A stretch of DNA of 43,166 bases from JALRHH01 sp964638875 (lineage in GTDB: Bacteria > Patescibacteriota > Saccharimonadia > Saccharimonadales > JALRHH01), in contig CAZXBL010000002.1 of assembly GCA_964638875.1 (NCBI GenBank), positions 1-43,166 on the forward strand, in the 5' to 3' direction. Below the pieces are notes generated by a model that made no database searches, had not been told where the DNA came from, and saw only the letters and a program-made list of their open reading frames with translations. Of this stretch, positions 9,141 through 17,303 are shown piece by piece; position 1 is the stretch's first letter, and every line of letters starts with the position of its first letter. The position numbers and the translations under genes are program-made.

Positions 9141-10361
9141 GTGACATCACACGCTGAAATTTCACCGATTACCGAAAAACCTAAACCTAAGGCAAGAATT
9201 CTGTATGTTGTACTTGCTGGACTGCTGATTTTTGCCCTAGGAGTGAATGTTGGCAACGGGCAACTTCAGTTAAATAAGCCCACTTCCACAGAATCGAATA
9301 GTCAGCTTCCCTCAGACCTAGACTACGCATCTGTAGAGGCTATCTATGACAAACTCCGCGTATCGTACGATGGAAAGCTCGAGCAACAGCAACTCATAGA
9401 CGGCATAAAACAAGGGCTCGCTAAGGCATCTGGTGATCCTTACACAGAGTATTTCAACACCAAGGACGCCAAAGAGTTTAATGATGAGCTAAATGGTTCA
9501 TTTACAGGTATAGGGGCGGAACTGGCTAAAAATTCCGCTGATAACGTAGAAATTATTTCTCCCATTGCAGGCTTTCCTGCAGAAAAAGCAGGGCTTCGGG
9601 CTAAGGACGTGATCGCAGAGATTGACGGGAAGAGTGCCGTTGGTATCACTGTCACAGAAGCCGTAAGTAAGATCAGAGGCGAGGCGGGTACCAAGGTCAA
9701 ACTAAAAATTATTCGCGATAATAAGCAGGAACTTGATTTCGAGATCACTAGGACGCAAATTACGATACCAAGCGTAAAACACGAAGTCGTGGACGGTATT
9801 GGCATACTGACTATCAGTCGGTTTGGCTCAGACACAGCACAACTTGCATCTGCTGCAGCAACAGAGTTTAAGCAGGCAAATGTCCGTGGTGTTATCTTGG
9901 ACATGCGCGGGGATCCAGGTGGTTTACTGGACGCGGCAGTCAGCGTTTCTAGCTTGTGGCTAGATAAAAATCAGACGGTTTTACAGGAAAAGCGTGACGA
10001 CAAAGTAGTCAAAACATTCCGGTCAAACGGCAAAGCTACCCTCAAAGGTATAAAGACGGTAGTACTTATAAACGAAGGTAGTGCCTCTGCCAGTGAGATC
10101 ACCGCTGGTGCGCTGCGTGACAACAACGCAGCAACCCTTATTGGCGTCAAAACCTACGGTAAGGGCAGTGTGCAACAGATAGTGCCATTACCTGACGGCA
10201 GTATTCTGAAAGTTACCAGCGCGCACTGGTTTACGCCATCAGGCAAGGGTATCGACAAAGATGGCCTGGAGCCAGATCAAAAAGTAGAGCGTTCCGACGA
10301 CGACTTCAAAAACAACCGCGATCCCCAAAAAGACGCCGCACTCAGTTTCTTAAAGAAGTAG
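9141..10361 (+). CDS. Carboxyl-terminal processing protease (S41, CtpA/CtpB type)
   Basis: Membrane-anchored serine protease acting outside the cytoplasm. One N-terminal membrane segment (about residues 19-39) is followed by a PDZ domain (about 105-185, GIGAELAKN...GFPAEKAGLRAKDVI) and the S41 catalytic domain. The catalytic pair is Ser316 in GSASASE and Lys341 in YGKGSVQQ, 25 residues apart as in Bacillus CtpB. It starts at GTG 9141 with GAGGGAG 10 bases upstream. It follows the two CHAP genes, and Ctp proteases elsewhere control the level of peptidoglycan hydrolases, so a role in trimming or degrading them is a reasonable inference. Confidence 0.94.
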   Translation: MTSHAEISPITEKPKPKARILYVVLAGLLIFALGVNVGNGQLQLNKPTSTESNSQLPSDLDYASVEAIYDKLRVSYDGKLEQQQLIDGIKQGLAKASGDPYTEYFNTKDAKEFNDELNGSFTGIGAELAKNSADNVEIISPIAGFPAEKAGLRAKDVIAEIDGKSAVGITVTEAVSKIRGEAGTKVKLKIIRDNKQELDFEITRTQITIPSVKHEVVDGIGILTISRFGSDTAQLASAAATEFKQANVRGVILDMRGDPGGLLDAAVSVSSLWLDKNQTVLQEKRDDKVVKTFRSNGKATLKGIKTVVLINEGSASASEITAGALRDNNAATLIGVKTYGKGSVQQIVPLPDGSILKVTSAHWFTPSGKGIDKDGLEPDQKVERSDDDFKNNRDPQKDAALSFLKK

Positions 10362-10445
10362 CTTGCAGCAAATACACCCTGGAACAGATCTGATACACGT
10401 GGTATGATTACCCGTAAGTAAACTAAAGGGTAGGTGCTTTGAAAC

Positions 10446-12053
10446 GTGGCAACACAGACTAAGTTTGTATTTGTAACAGGTGGTGTGCTTTCCGGGCTCG
10501 GAAAGGGTATCACCGCCGCCTCAATTGGCAACCTCTTAAAAGCCCGCGGACTCAAAGTAAATATTCAAAAGCTCGACCCATATCTCAACATGGATGCTGG
10601 TATGTTAAACCCAGCAGAGCACGGTGAATGTTTTGTAACTAAAGACGGTGCTGAAACTGACCTTGACCTTGGCCACTACGAACGCTTCTTGGACCAAGAG
10701 CTGACGCAGTCTAGCTCTGTAATGAGTGGTCGTATTTTGCACAAGGTTTTCGAGGACGAGCGAAACGGCAAATATCTCGGTAAAACAGTACAGTTTATCC
10801 CGCACGTGACCAATGCTATTCAGGAAGAAGTCTTGAAGGCAGCCAAAGGTTTTGACGTGCAAATTATTGAAATCGGCGGTACTGTCGGTGACTACGAAGG
10901 GCTCAGTTTTGTCGAGGCAATTCGCGAACTGTCTCTTAAGGTTGGTCGTGAAAACAGCGCTTTTGTACACGTTGTTTATATGCCATACCTCGGCGCTAGC
11001 CACGAGTTCAAGACCAAACCTGCCCAAAATGCCGTCCGTGATCTAAGGGGCTTAGGTATAGTACCGGATGCATTGATGGTACGCAGTGAAACCAAGGCAC
11101 CTTTAAATGTACTGAACAAACTCAGTTTGTTTTCAGGTGTCGCCCCAGAGGCAATCGCGCTGTTACCTAACGCCAAATCCATCTACCAAGTACCACTAAC
11201 GCTAGAAGACACCGGTATAGCCGACGTACTTTGTGAACGCTTAGGCATAGATACCGAAAAGCCGGACTTGTCTGACTGGCGTGCTGTTGTTGACCGAGCG
11301 CTTAGCAAGCCAGATAAAAAAGTTACCATCGGTATGGTCGCCAAATATATGGATAACCATGACACATATATGTCTGTTACAGAAGCATTATCGGCAGCGG
11401 CGTGGCAAGAAGGCGTTGACTTGACTGTTAAGTGGGTCGACGCAGAAAGCCTTGACGGCCCAGATGTTGATATTCAGACAACTCTAGAGGGCTGCGACGG
11501 TATTGTTGTGCCGGGTGGATTTGGACAGCGTGCGTTGGAGGGCAAAATCAAAGCAGCCCAGCATGCACTGAAAACTAAACTGCCGTACCTGGGACTTTGT
11601 TTAGGGCTCCAAATGGCAGTCGTGGCAGCAGCCCGTAGCGGCGGCATCGCAGACGCCACCAGCCAGGAACTTGATGCAGAGGGTAAAAACCTGCTCATCA
11701 GCACTATGGCAGACCAGAAGGGCTTAGAAAACACTGGCGGCACCATGCGACTTGGCGATTACGATTGTGTAATTGAAAAGGGTAGTCTGGCGGAACGTGT
11801 TTACGGATCTGCCAAAATAGTTGAACGCCACCGCCACCGCTACGAATGTAACAATGCTTACCGTGACCAGTATGAATCATGGGGCATTAAGGCAACTGGC
11901 ACAAGCCCAGACGGCAACCTCGTTGAAATGATAGAAGCGATCAATCACCCTTACTTTATTGCTACTCAGGCACACCCAGAATTCAAATCCCGACCAAACC
12001 ACCCCCACCCATTGTTTAGTGGTTTTGTACAGGCAGTCAGCGCTGCTCGCTAG
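10446..12053 (+). CDS. pyrG: CTP synthase
   Basis: Converts UTP to CTP using ATP and glutamine-derived ammonia. The N-terminal synthetase domain begins with KFVFVTGGVLSGLGKGITAASIG, and the C-terminal class I glutaminase domain has its nucleophile Cys in YLGLCLGLQMAV and the His/Glu pair in THPEF form (ATQAHPEF). The 535 residues match the family. Start is GTG at 10446 behind a weak AGG. A TATGAT box at 10403-10408 suggests its own promoter with a ~35-base leader. PyrG is one of the few nucleotide-metabolism enzymes usually kept by these reduced genomes. Confidence 0.97.
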   Translation: MATQTKFVFVTGGVLSGLGKGITAASIGNLLKARGLKVNIQKLDPYLNMDAGMLNPAEHGECFVTKDGAETDLDLGHYERFLDQELTQSSSVMSGRILHKVFEDERNGKYLGKTVQFIPHVTNAIQEEVLKAAKGFDVQIIEIGGTVGDYEGLSFVEAIRELSLKVGRENSAFVHVVYMPYLGASHEFKTKPAQNAVRDLRGLGIVPDALMVRSETKAPLNVLNKLSLFSGVAPEAIALLPNAKSIYQVPLTLEDTGIADVLCERLGIDTEKPDLSDWRAVVDRALSKPDKKVTIGMVAKYMDNHDTYMSVTEALSAAAWQEGVDLTVKWVDAESLDGPDVDIQTTLEGCDGIVVPGGFGQRALEGKIKAAQHALKTKLPYLGLCLGLQMAVVAAARSGGIADATSQELDAEGKNLLISTMADQKGLENTGGTMRLGDYDCVIEKGSLAERVYGSAKIVERHRHRYECNNAYRDQYESWGIKATGTSPDGNLVEMIEAINHPYFIATQAHPEFKSRPNHPHPLFSGFVQAVSAAR

Positions 12054-12118
12054 TAGGATACAGCGAACCACAAGCGTGATATACTTCTTTTAATTAATGA
12101 GTAACAGGAGTGTGCGCC

Positions 12119-13624
12119 GTGGACCAAGACGATAAGTCACCAGCAGATAACCAAGTATTAAATGAGGCGCCACCAATCGTCCCGCCTGAAACGCCTCAGC
12201 CACCAGTCATTCAACCTAATACGCCCCAACCAAGTGCTATTCAGCAAGACACGCCCCAGCCAGCGATTGTCCCACCGCAACAGCCAATAGTTAGCCCCGT
12301 TGCTAGCGGTGCGGCTGTTGGCGACAACCCCACTCCAAAAAGGAGCAAGAAAAAACTGCTACTCATATCCATTACTGCAGTAGTGTTGGTGCTACTCCTG
12401 GCCGGCGGCTACGTATTTGGGCTGTATCTGCCGAATAAGCCCGTAAATGTGTACTCAACAGGTTTAGAAAGAACCGGTCAGGCAGTAACCTCAATGGTCA
12501 ACGAGGCAGTCGAGAAAGAAAAACTTGATAAGATCGAGAAATCAGAAATTAACGGCAAGCTTGAAGTTACCTCAGATGGTGATACCTATAAAGGTGACTT
12601 TTCTGTCAAACTGGATAAGACAAAGACCAACGGTAACTTCCAGTACGCCTACAAGGCTGATGGTGCTGACAAGAAAATCAGCGGTAACTTCATGACCCAA
12701 CTAGAAGACAAAGCTCTGTTCCCAGATGTTTACTTCAAAATAGCAGGTATCAAGGAAATTGCCGGGGACTATTTGCCTGGTATCGAAGCGTATGACGACA
12801 AGTGGATAGAAGTTAGCTCTGAATATCTTGCTCAGCTGGGGAGTGGTTTTATAGCTGACCAGCCTAAAAACCGAGAAAACCTTTCAGCTGAGGACGTCGC
12901 TTCTCTCATTAAGGCAGTAAATGATGTTACAAACGAGTACGTATTTACGTCAGACACTAGTAAGTCAGTCCTTGAAAAGAAGTCGTTCGTTGGCAAAGAG
13001 AAAACAGACGAAGGCGTAAACGCATATCGCTATAAGGTTGGTATTAATGCTCAAAACGCTGTTGCTTACTGTAAAGCACTTTCGGACCGAGTTTTGTCAG
13101 AGGCAGCCTACAAAAAGACACTTGATATTGATGACGCAGAAGTAGCCAAACAAAAAGAAGAAGCCAACAAATCTTGCGATGACTCAGCCAAAGACGTCAA
13201 AGCAGATGAAACTTTCGATATGTGGATCGACAGCAAATACAAGGTATTGCACAAGTTGCGATTCACAGAAAAAGACAACAACGATCAATATACTGATGTA
13301 GGTCAGGTTTACACAGGTGGTGACAAGATTGCCATGTTCGTGAAATACGTAAACACCAAAGAAAAGTTTACTGCCAAGTTTACTATGGACGTTAACATCA
13401 AAGAGACCAGCTCAGAAGGGAAACTGACCGTAAAAAATGAGTCAGACCAGAGCATGCTCGGTAAGTTTGAACTGGAAGCAGGCTTGTCGGCGAAGCCTTA
13501 TGGCGGTGAAGTAGAGTTCCAGCCTCCTGCTGGGGCAGTCCCAATTGATGAATTACTCCAAAAGTTTGGTTTTGACCCAACTGGTGCTAGCGGTATTTCC
13601 GAAGCCCCAACGGACATCGAGTAG
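12119..13624 (+). CDS. Membrane-anchored hypothetical protein with proline-rich N terminus
   Basis: Not recognised. About 75 residues of P/Q/T-rich cytoplasmic tail contain imperfect repeats of the type P-x-T-P-Q-P-x-x-I. A basic stop (KRSKKK) and one membrane helix (LLLISITAVVLVLLLAGGYVFGLYL) follow, then about 380 mostly polar residues outside the cell. The outer part is rich in short charged beta-like stretches, loosely like LppX/LolA-type beta-sheet proteins, but I cannot assign a family. GTG 12119 is preferred over GTG 12110 because the AACAGGAG ribosome binding site (12103-12110) would overlap the latter. TATACT near 12078 may be its promoter. Confidence 0.75.
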   Translation: MDQDDKSPADNQVLNEAPPIVPPETPQPPVIQPNTPQPSAIQQDTPQPAIVPPQQPIVSPVASGAAVGDNPTPKRSKKKLLLISITAVVLVLLLAGGYVFGLYLPNKPVNVYSTGLERTGQAVTSMVNEAVEKEKLDKIEKSEINGKLEVTSDGDTYKGDFSVKLDKTKTNGNFQYAYKADGADKKISGNFMTQLEDKALFPDVYFKIAGIKEIAGDYLPGIEAYDDKWIEVSSEYLAQLGSGFIADQPKNRENLSAEDVASLIKAVNDVTNEYVFTSDTSKSVLEKKSFVGKEKTDEGVNAYRYKVGINAQNAVAYCKALSDRVLSEAAYKKTLDIDDAEVAKQKEEANKSCDDSAKDVKADETFDMWIDSKYKVLHKLRFTEKDNNDQYTDVGQVYTGGDKIAMFVKYVNTKEKFTAKFTMDVNIKETSSEGKLTVKNESDQSMLGKFELEAGLSAKPYGGEVEFQPPAGAVPIDELLQKFGFDPTGASGISEAPTDIE

Positions 13625-13653
13625 TTGCGCATTACCTAAAGATAGGTTAGAGT
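13625..13653 (+). promoter_or_regulatory. Promoter of the receiver gene (leaderless type)
   Basis: TTGCGC (13625-13630), 17-base spacer, TAGAGT (13648-13653), then 6 bases to ATG 13660. The -35 box begins right after the stop codon of the upstream gene. Confidence 0.5.
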
Positions 13654-13659
13654 AGCGGT

Positions 13660-14052
13660 ATGGACTCACAAAATACACAAGCAAAAAAAATTCTACTCGT
13701 CGAAGACGACGATGCGCTAGCGAGCGTATATCAAACGCGTTTACAGGCAGAGGGATTCGACATTCGTCGTGTCCCAAATGGTGAGGATGCATTGGCCTCG
13801 GCACTCGAGTACAAACCAGATCTGATCCTCTTGGATGTAATGATGCCTAAAATCAGCGGGTTTGACGTACTGGACATCCTCCGTAATACCCCCGACACAG
13901 CAAACGTGAAGGTTATTATGCTGACAGCGCTCAGTCAGGAAAGCGACCAAGAACGCGCCAAGAGCCTCGGTGTGAACGATTACCTCGTAAAATCACAGGT
14001 AGTAATTGCCGACGTCGTAGACCGCGTCAAATTCCACCTCGGCCTTGCCTAA
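13660..14052 (+). CDS. CheY-like response regulator receiver (stand-alone, intact)
   Basis: Single REC domain of 130 residues with no output domain. All key residues are present: acidic pair in LLVEDDDA, phospho-accepting Asp in LILLDVMMP, Thr in IMLTALS and Lys in YLVKSQ. It should therefore be phosphorylatable, in contrast to the degenerate receiver at 22592. No kinase is adjacent. It is followed by a strong terminator, so it is probably monocistronic. Confidence 0.92.
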   Translation: MDSQNTQAKKILLVEDDDALASVYQTRLQAEGFDIRRVPNGEDALASALEYKPDLILLDVMMPKISGFDVLDILRNTPDTANVKVIMLTALSQESDQERAKSLGVNDYLVKSQVVIADVVDRVKFHLGLA

Positions 14053-14069
14053 AACAGCCGAAAATTAAC

Positions 14070-14094
14070 AAAACTCCCTGAACAGGGAGTTTTT
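14070..14094 (+). terminator. Rho-independent terminator
   Basis: ACTCCCTG/CAGGGAGT hairpin with flanking As and a run of six Ts directly after the stem. It ends the receiver transcript. Confidence 0.9.
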
Positions 14095-14111
14095 TATTCC
14101 CTAACAATAAA

Positions 14112-14140
14112 TTGACAAATAGTCACGCTTATGCTAATAT
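14112..14140 (+). promoter_or_regulatory. Strong sigma-70-type promoter
   Basis: TTGACA (14112-14117), exactly 17 bases, TAATAT (14135-14140). The downstream half (TTATGCTAATATGTA) is identical to the promoter at 31458-31486. Confidence 0.85.
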
Positions 14141-14179
14141 GTAGTTATAAATTTCAAAAAATAGAAAGTGATAATTCAC

Positions 14180-14674
14180 ATGGCTCCCGAATCCCCAAAA
14201 CAACCAATTATAAACTCAGTCCCAGGCATGGAACCATACATGGGTCAAATGCCAAGTAGAGAAGTTGTTACTATACCGGAAGATCAAGTAACGCCAGAGA
14301 TGCGTGCTAACGCCATGTTTTCTCCATATAATAATCGTCCAGGTGCACCTAGGCCAGAAGTCGCAGATGAATCAACTGAACAGCCACTTTCAAGTACTAG
14401 CGAAGCAGTTGGTAGTACAGTAACTGAGAGCCTTGTTGAAGTAGACGACGCGAGTACAGAGCCAGATAAGGCTGACGATTCGTTCGCGGACATATGGAGC
14501 ACCGAAGAACCAACAGGAAGTGTTGAAAGCGCAGCAGTTCGCCCCCCTGTAAAACCTCTGACTGAAGGTGATAAAGTGGCTATGCGTACTCAGCAGCAAA
14601 TGGATATCGACCGAGCAGACCGAACTAATCGTGAAAATGCTGGTTTACCACCAAGAACATTTGATCTCCGCTAG
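14180..14674 (+). CDS. Acidic, probably disordered hypothetical protein
   Basis: Not recognised. 164 residues rich in P, E, S, T and D with no predicted fold motifs. A methionine/proline-rich start (MAPESPKQ...MEPYMGQMPSRE) leads to a long acidic linker (SLVEVDDASTEPDKADDSFADI) and a basic C-terminal segment (MRTQQQMDIDRADRTNRE). ATG 14180 is preferred over GTG 14168, since the GAAAG at 14164-14168 is then a weak ribosome binding site. It precedes an FHA-domain gene, and its many Thr residues could be phosphorylation sites read by that domain, but this is only a guess. Confidence 0.65.
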   Translation: MAPESPKQPIINSVPGMEPYMGQMPSREVVTIPEDQVTPEMRANAMFSPYNNRPGAPRPEVADESTEQPLSSTSEAVGSTVTESLVEVDDASTEPDKADDSFADIWSTEEPTGSVESAAVRPPVKPLTEGDKVAMRTQQQMDIDRADRTNRENAGLPPRTFDLR

Positions 14675-14685
14675 GCTGGAAGTGT

Positions 14686-14691
14686 TACTAT
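14686..14691 (+). promoter_or_regulatory. -10 box of the FHA gene (leaderless type)
   Basis: TACTAT ends 6 bases before ATG 14698. A TTGATC 19 bases upstream is a poor -35 candidate. Confidence 0.4.
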
Positions 14692-14697
14692 AAAATT

Positions 14698-15309
14698 ATG
14701 AGTGCTGAATTTGTCCAACCAGAGATACCAGATGCAAATGTACACGAGCTAACACCTCGCTTCATTTCGGAGATTGCGGATCGTGCTCATATTGAGCAAG
14801 AGCTTCTTCGTGGAGCCAGGGTAGAGCGACTGGAGCCTGATGATAGGGTTACTATTGATATGCACGACCTCAAGGATATTGATGGAAATGGCTTAGTAAT
14901 GATCTTTGGACTTGGCAAGCAAAGTGCCCTAAAGCTTTATAGAAAGACCGATGGCGAGGGATATCGCCTCACAAGTGGTGACCACTCTTCCAAAGATGTT
15001 GATGACCCCATTGTGCCCCTTAACTACACGGATATTAGGCGGGGCAGATCATACATCCACGGCCGTGAAACGAAATACCGGAACGTGCTAGGAATTGCAG
15101 AAGACCCAAGGGTCTCTCGCAAGCAAATGATTATTGAGATTAGTGATGAAGATCAAATGACACTTACTGATAACCACTCTACAAATGGTCTTCTGGCTAT
15201 CATGCAAGAAGTAGAGAAGCCCGAGCTGGGTGAGGTAGTTCGTGAAAAAGTTTGGAAAAGACTCTTCGGCCGGCAAGTTGTAGTTGACGGTCGTATTCAA
15301 CACAAGTAG
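14698..15309 (+). CDS. FHA-like domain protein
   Basis: 203 residues. The C-terminal half has the FHA pattern: RGRSYIHGRE (Gly-Arg strand), RVSRKQMIIEI (the S-R-x-H position, with Gln for His) and LTDNHSTNGL (the D-x-S-x-N-G turn). FHA domains bind phosphothreonine peptides. The N-terminal half is not recognised. The His-to-Gln change in the usual SRxH motif may alter binding. It lies directly after the acidic Thr-rich protein gene, which might be a partner. Confidence 0.7.
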   Translation: MSAEFVQPEIPDANVHELTPRFISEIADRAHIEQELLRGARVERLEPDDRVTIDMHDLKDIDGNGLVMIFGLGKQSALKLYRKTDGEGYRLTSGDHSSKDVDDPIVPLNYTDIRRGRSYIHGRETKYRNVLGIAEDPRVSRKQMIIEISDEDQMTLTDNHSTNGLLAIMQEVEKPELGEVVREKVWKRLFGRQVVVDGRIQHK

Positions 15310-15380
15310 GCGAATATTTCACTGAGTTACCGATCTTTCACGAGTAAAGTGATGGTTGGTTATGCAGGTGGAGGGAATTT

Positions 15381-15730
15381 ATGACAGCCGGAAGTGGTTT
15401 TGAGCGGCAACAACGCCCCGAGGAGTGGATGATTGATGCGGCAAATATTGACTCGATGTATACAGAGGCAGGAATGGGAGGCCCCCATTATCGCTGGACT
15501 ACCAGCGTCGATTCGGGGAGGAGGATGGCGACTGGCGAGTGGTTAAAGAGCCTTTGACACATGATTTAAAGGGCCGTTGGGCTAAAACCCTTGGAATGTT
15601 CCCAGTGCACATTGAGGTCACGGTACATGCTGTGAATCAGGAGCAGCAACGACTCGAAGCAGAGAAGAGTAGACTTTATGGCTTAAGTTCTGACCAGTGG
15701 ATGAAGGGCTTATCAAAAATGGTAAGCTGA
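15381..15730 (+). pseudogene. Small hypothetical gene split by a one-base frameshift in a C run
   Basis: A start at ATG 15381, with a good GGTGGAGGG ribosome binding site 8 bases upstream, reads 58 codons to TGA 15555 (MTAGSGFERQQRPEEWMIDA...). From about 15482 the -1 frame continues open and protein-like (SLDYQRRFGEEDGDWRVVKE ... HIEVTVHAVNQEQQRLEAEK) to TGA 15728. The switch point is the CCCCC run at 15482-15486: one extra C would give one protein of about 116 residues. The cause could be a sequencing or assembly error, a real frameshift mutation, or -1 slippage. The product is not recognised; a weak FHA-cluster association is suggested only by position. Confidence 0.6.
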
Positions 15731-15781
15731 ATTTCTTAATTCTTGTTTGTGCTGACGCAACTTGTCAGGACAGGATATATA

Positions 15782-15808
15782 AAAAACCGCCTCAGAACGG
15801 GGCGGTTT
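15782..15808. terminator. Bidirectional terminator between convergent genes
   Basis: An 11-bp stem (AAAACCGCCTC / GGGGCGGTTTT, one G-T pair) with A-run and T-run on either side. It can serve both the frameshifted gene on the plus strand and rpmA on the minus strand. Confidence 0.9.
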
Positions 15809-15829
15809 TAAGTTTTTGCATAAGAAATG

Positions 15830-16102
15830 TTACTTAACGGTAACTTCGGTGCGCTGGACGGTTTTACCTGTAAACAAACGAACGCGGCGCTTTGCGTAAG
15901 TTACAACGCCGTCTTTAGCTGCGTGAATGGTGTAGTTTCGTGAGACGAATGCACCTTCACCAGCGCGCTTGTTCAGGCCGGTCTGACGAACGATTACCTG
16001 GCCAGCATTTACTTTTTCGCCACCAAAAACTTTGACACCAAGCCGTTGACCGGGACTATCATGGACGTTTTTACTTGATCCACCTGCTTTAACTTTTGAC
16101 AT
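15830..16102 (-). CDS. rpmA: Large ribosomal subunit protein bL27
   Basis: bL27 reaches the peptidyl-transferase centre with its flexible N terminus. The family block KAGGSSKNVHDSPGQRLGVKVFGGEKVNAGQVIVRQ is present over 90 residues in all. The N terminus has no Firmicutes-type cleavable extension. It is the second gene of a minus-strand pair: its AAGGAA ribosome binding site overlaps the end of the methyltransferase gene, whose stop lies one base before this start codon. The usual partner rplU (bL21) is not next to it. Confidence 0.96.
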   Translation of the reverse strand: MSKVKAGGSSKNVHDSPGQRLGVKVFGGEKVNAGQVIVRQTGLNKRAGEGAFVSRNYTIHAAKDGVVTYAKRRVRLFTGKTVQRTEVTVK

Positions 16103-16103
16103 G

Positions 16104-17273
16104 CTATTTCCTTATCAGTGTTACTAATTCGCGACCCACTACCTGATTCTCACGGTAATAAATGAGATCCCGCGTGCGCGTATGCGCAAAACTTACACGA
16201 TTATAGCCTAATTCCTCGAGAGAATCAAGCGATTTTAGGTGTTTGAAGCCGCTTTTTGTATTCCAGGCCGGCACGGCAATACACATCCTAAAACCCGATT
16301 TTGTCTGGTGGGCGACATTTTTCAGGAATTTGCGGTGAATTGTATCGACATCGCGCATGACTTCATCCAGTACATTAGGTTTTGGCTCAGCCGAAAAGGG
16401 GCGACCCAGGTAGGTTTCACCAGCGATTGTGTCAAATGGTTGCCATTCGTAGTTTGTAGCATCACCAGTTTCCAATAGTAGGGTCTGACCATCAAAATTA
16501 TGTTTTTCAGATAACCACTCGAGGTTTCTGTTGGAATAGTCGATCATCCGCTCTTCTAGATCGGTCCCGTATGCATCAAAACTCATTAGCATGGCTTCTT
16601 GTAATACCACACCGGTACCACAGAAAGGATCTAATACGGCCTGCTTTTCATCCGGATTTGCGAGATTGATGATGATCTGGGCGAGTTTGGGTGGTAGCAT
16701 GCCGACTTTAGCATCACGGGCAGGGCGGGCTTGGTCGCGGGCGGCGTAGGCTTCGATGTCTTGAACTGCAGTTGTCTGAGCGAGTACGGTGCGTTCACCG
16801 TCCCGTATCAGCAGTAACTCCATGCCGGTTGCGCCAGTTAGCTGATTATGAATTACCTGGGCGGTATTTAACTCGTGTTCTTTATTGGGTACGACCCGTA
16901 CAGAGCGTCCATCTGCCTTTACTGCTTTTTTAAGCGTTAATCCGGTAGCGTTGAGTCGGCGGATGTTGACGCTGAGGTTGTAGACGCTAAGACCGAGGCG
17001 GATTTTGCCTTCGGGTAGGCAGCAGGTGTGTTTGGGTAATTCTGTTTCTAAATACTTTTCGATCTTGTCCCAGTCGGTGTAGGGCAAGTAAGTCAGTAGC
17101 TTGGCCACACGGGTAGAGCCCCCGAGGCGATTAAACGGCACATCATGCACGCGGGCATCCAACAGCACAAACTGTGTGCCGAGCGGGGTGATTTTATCGG
17201 CACCAAACAGACTCTCGGCCTCTGCGATACCAAGGTCTGGTTGGCGCCCTAAAACAAGAATACTTTGGGTCAT
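16104..17273 (-). CDS. Trm-G10/Trm11-like tRNA guanine-N2 methyltransferase (THUMP-type), altered motif IV
   Basis: 389 residues. The N-terminal part (ILVLGRQPDLGIAEAESLFG) resembles the ferredoxin-like/THUMP region of archaeal TrmG10 and eukaryotic Trm11. The C-terminal half is a Rossmann methyltransferase: RPARDAKVGMLPPKLAQIIINL, then the SAM-binding LDPFCGTGVVLQEA and an acidic YGTDLEE. The catalytic D/N-P-P-Y motif of the family is replaced by ETYLG at the expected place, so activity may be changed. ATG 17273 is chosen because a TATACT box lies just upstream. It forms an operon with rpmA, which fits a role in translation. Confidence 0.75.
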   Translation of the reverse strand: MTQSILVLGRQPDLGIAEAESLFGADKITPLGTQFVLLDARVHDVPFNRLGGSTRVAKLLTYLPYTDWDKIEKYLETELPKHTCCLPEGKIRLGLSVYNLSVNIRRLNATGLTLKKAVKADGRSVRVVPNKEHELNTAQVIHNQLTGATGMELLLIRDGERTVLAQTTAVQDIEAYAARDQARPARDAKVGMLPPKLAQIIINLANPDEKQAVLDPFCGTGVVLQEAMLMSFDAYGTDLEERMIDYSNRNLEWLSEKHNFDGQTLLLETGDATNYEWQPFDTIAGETYLGRPFSAEPKPNVLDEVMRDVDTIHRKFLKNVAHQTKSGFRMCIAVPAWNTKSGFKHLKSLDSLEELGYNRVSFAHTRTRDLIYYRENQVVGRELVTLIRK

Positions 17274-17280
17274 TACTCTA

Positions 17281-17295
17281 AGTATACGGTATAAT
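17281..17295. promoter_or_regulatory. Back-to-back divergent -10 boxes in a 30-bp intergenic gap
   Basis: On the minus strand TATACT (17286-17281) ends 7 bases before ATG 17273. On the plus strand TATAAT (17290-17295) ends 8 bases before ATG 17304. Together they form a near-palindrome TATACGGTATA. Both transcripts would be nearly leaderless, and the two polymerases could not bind at once. Confidence 0.65.
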
Positions 17296-17303
17296 TGCAT
17301 GCA

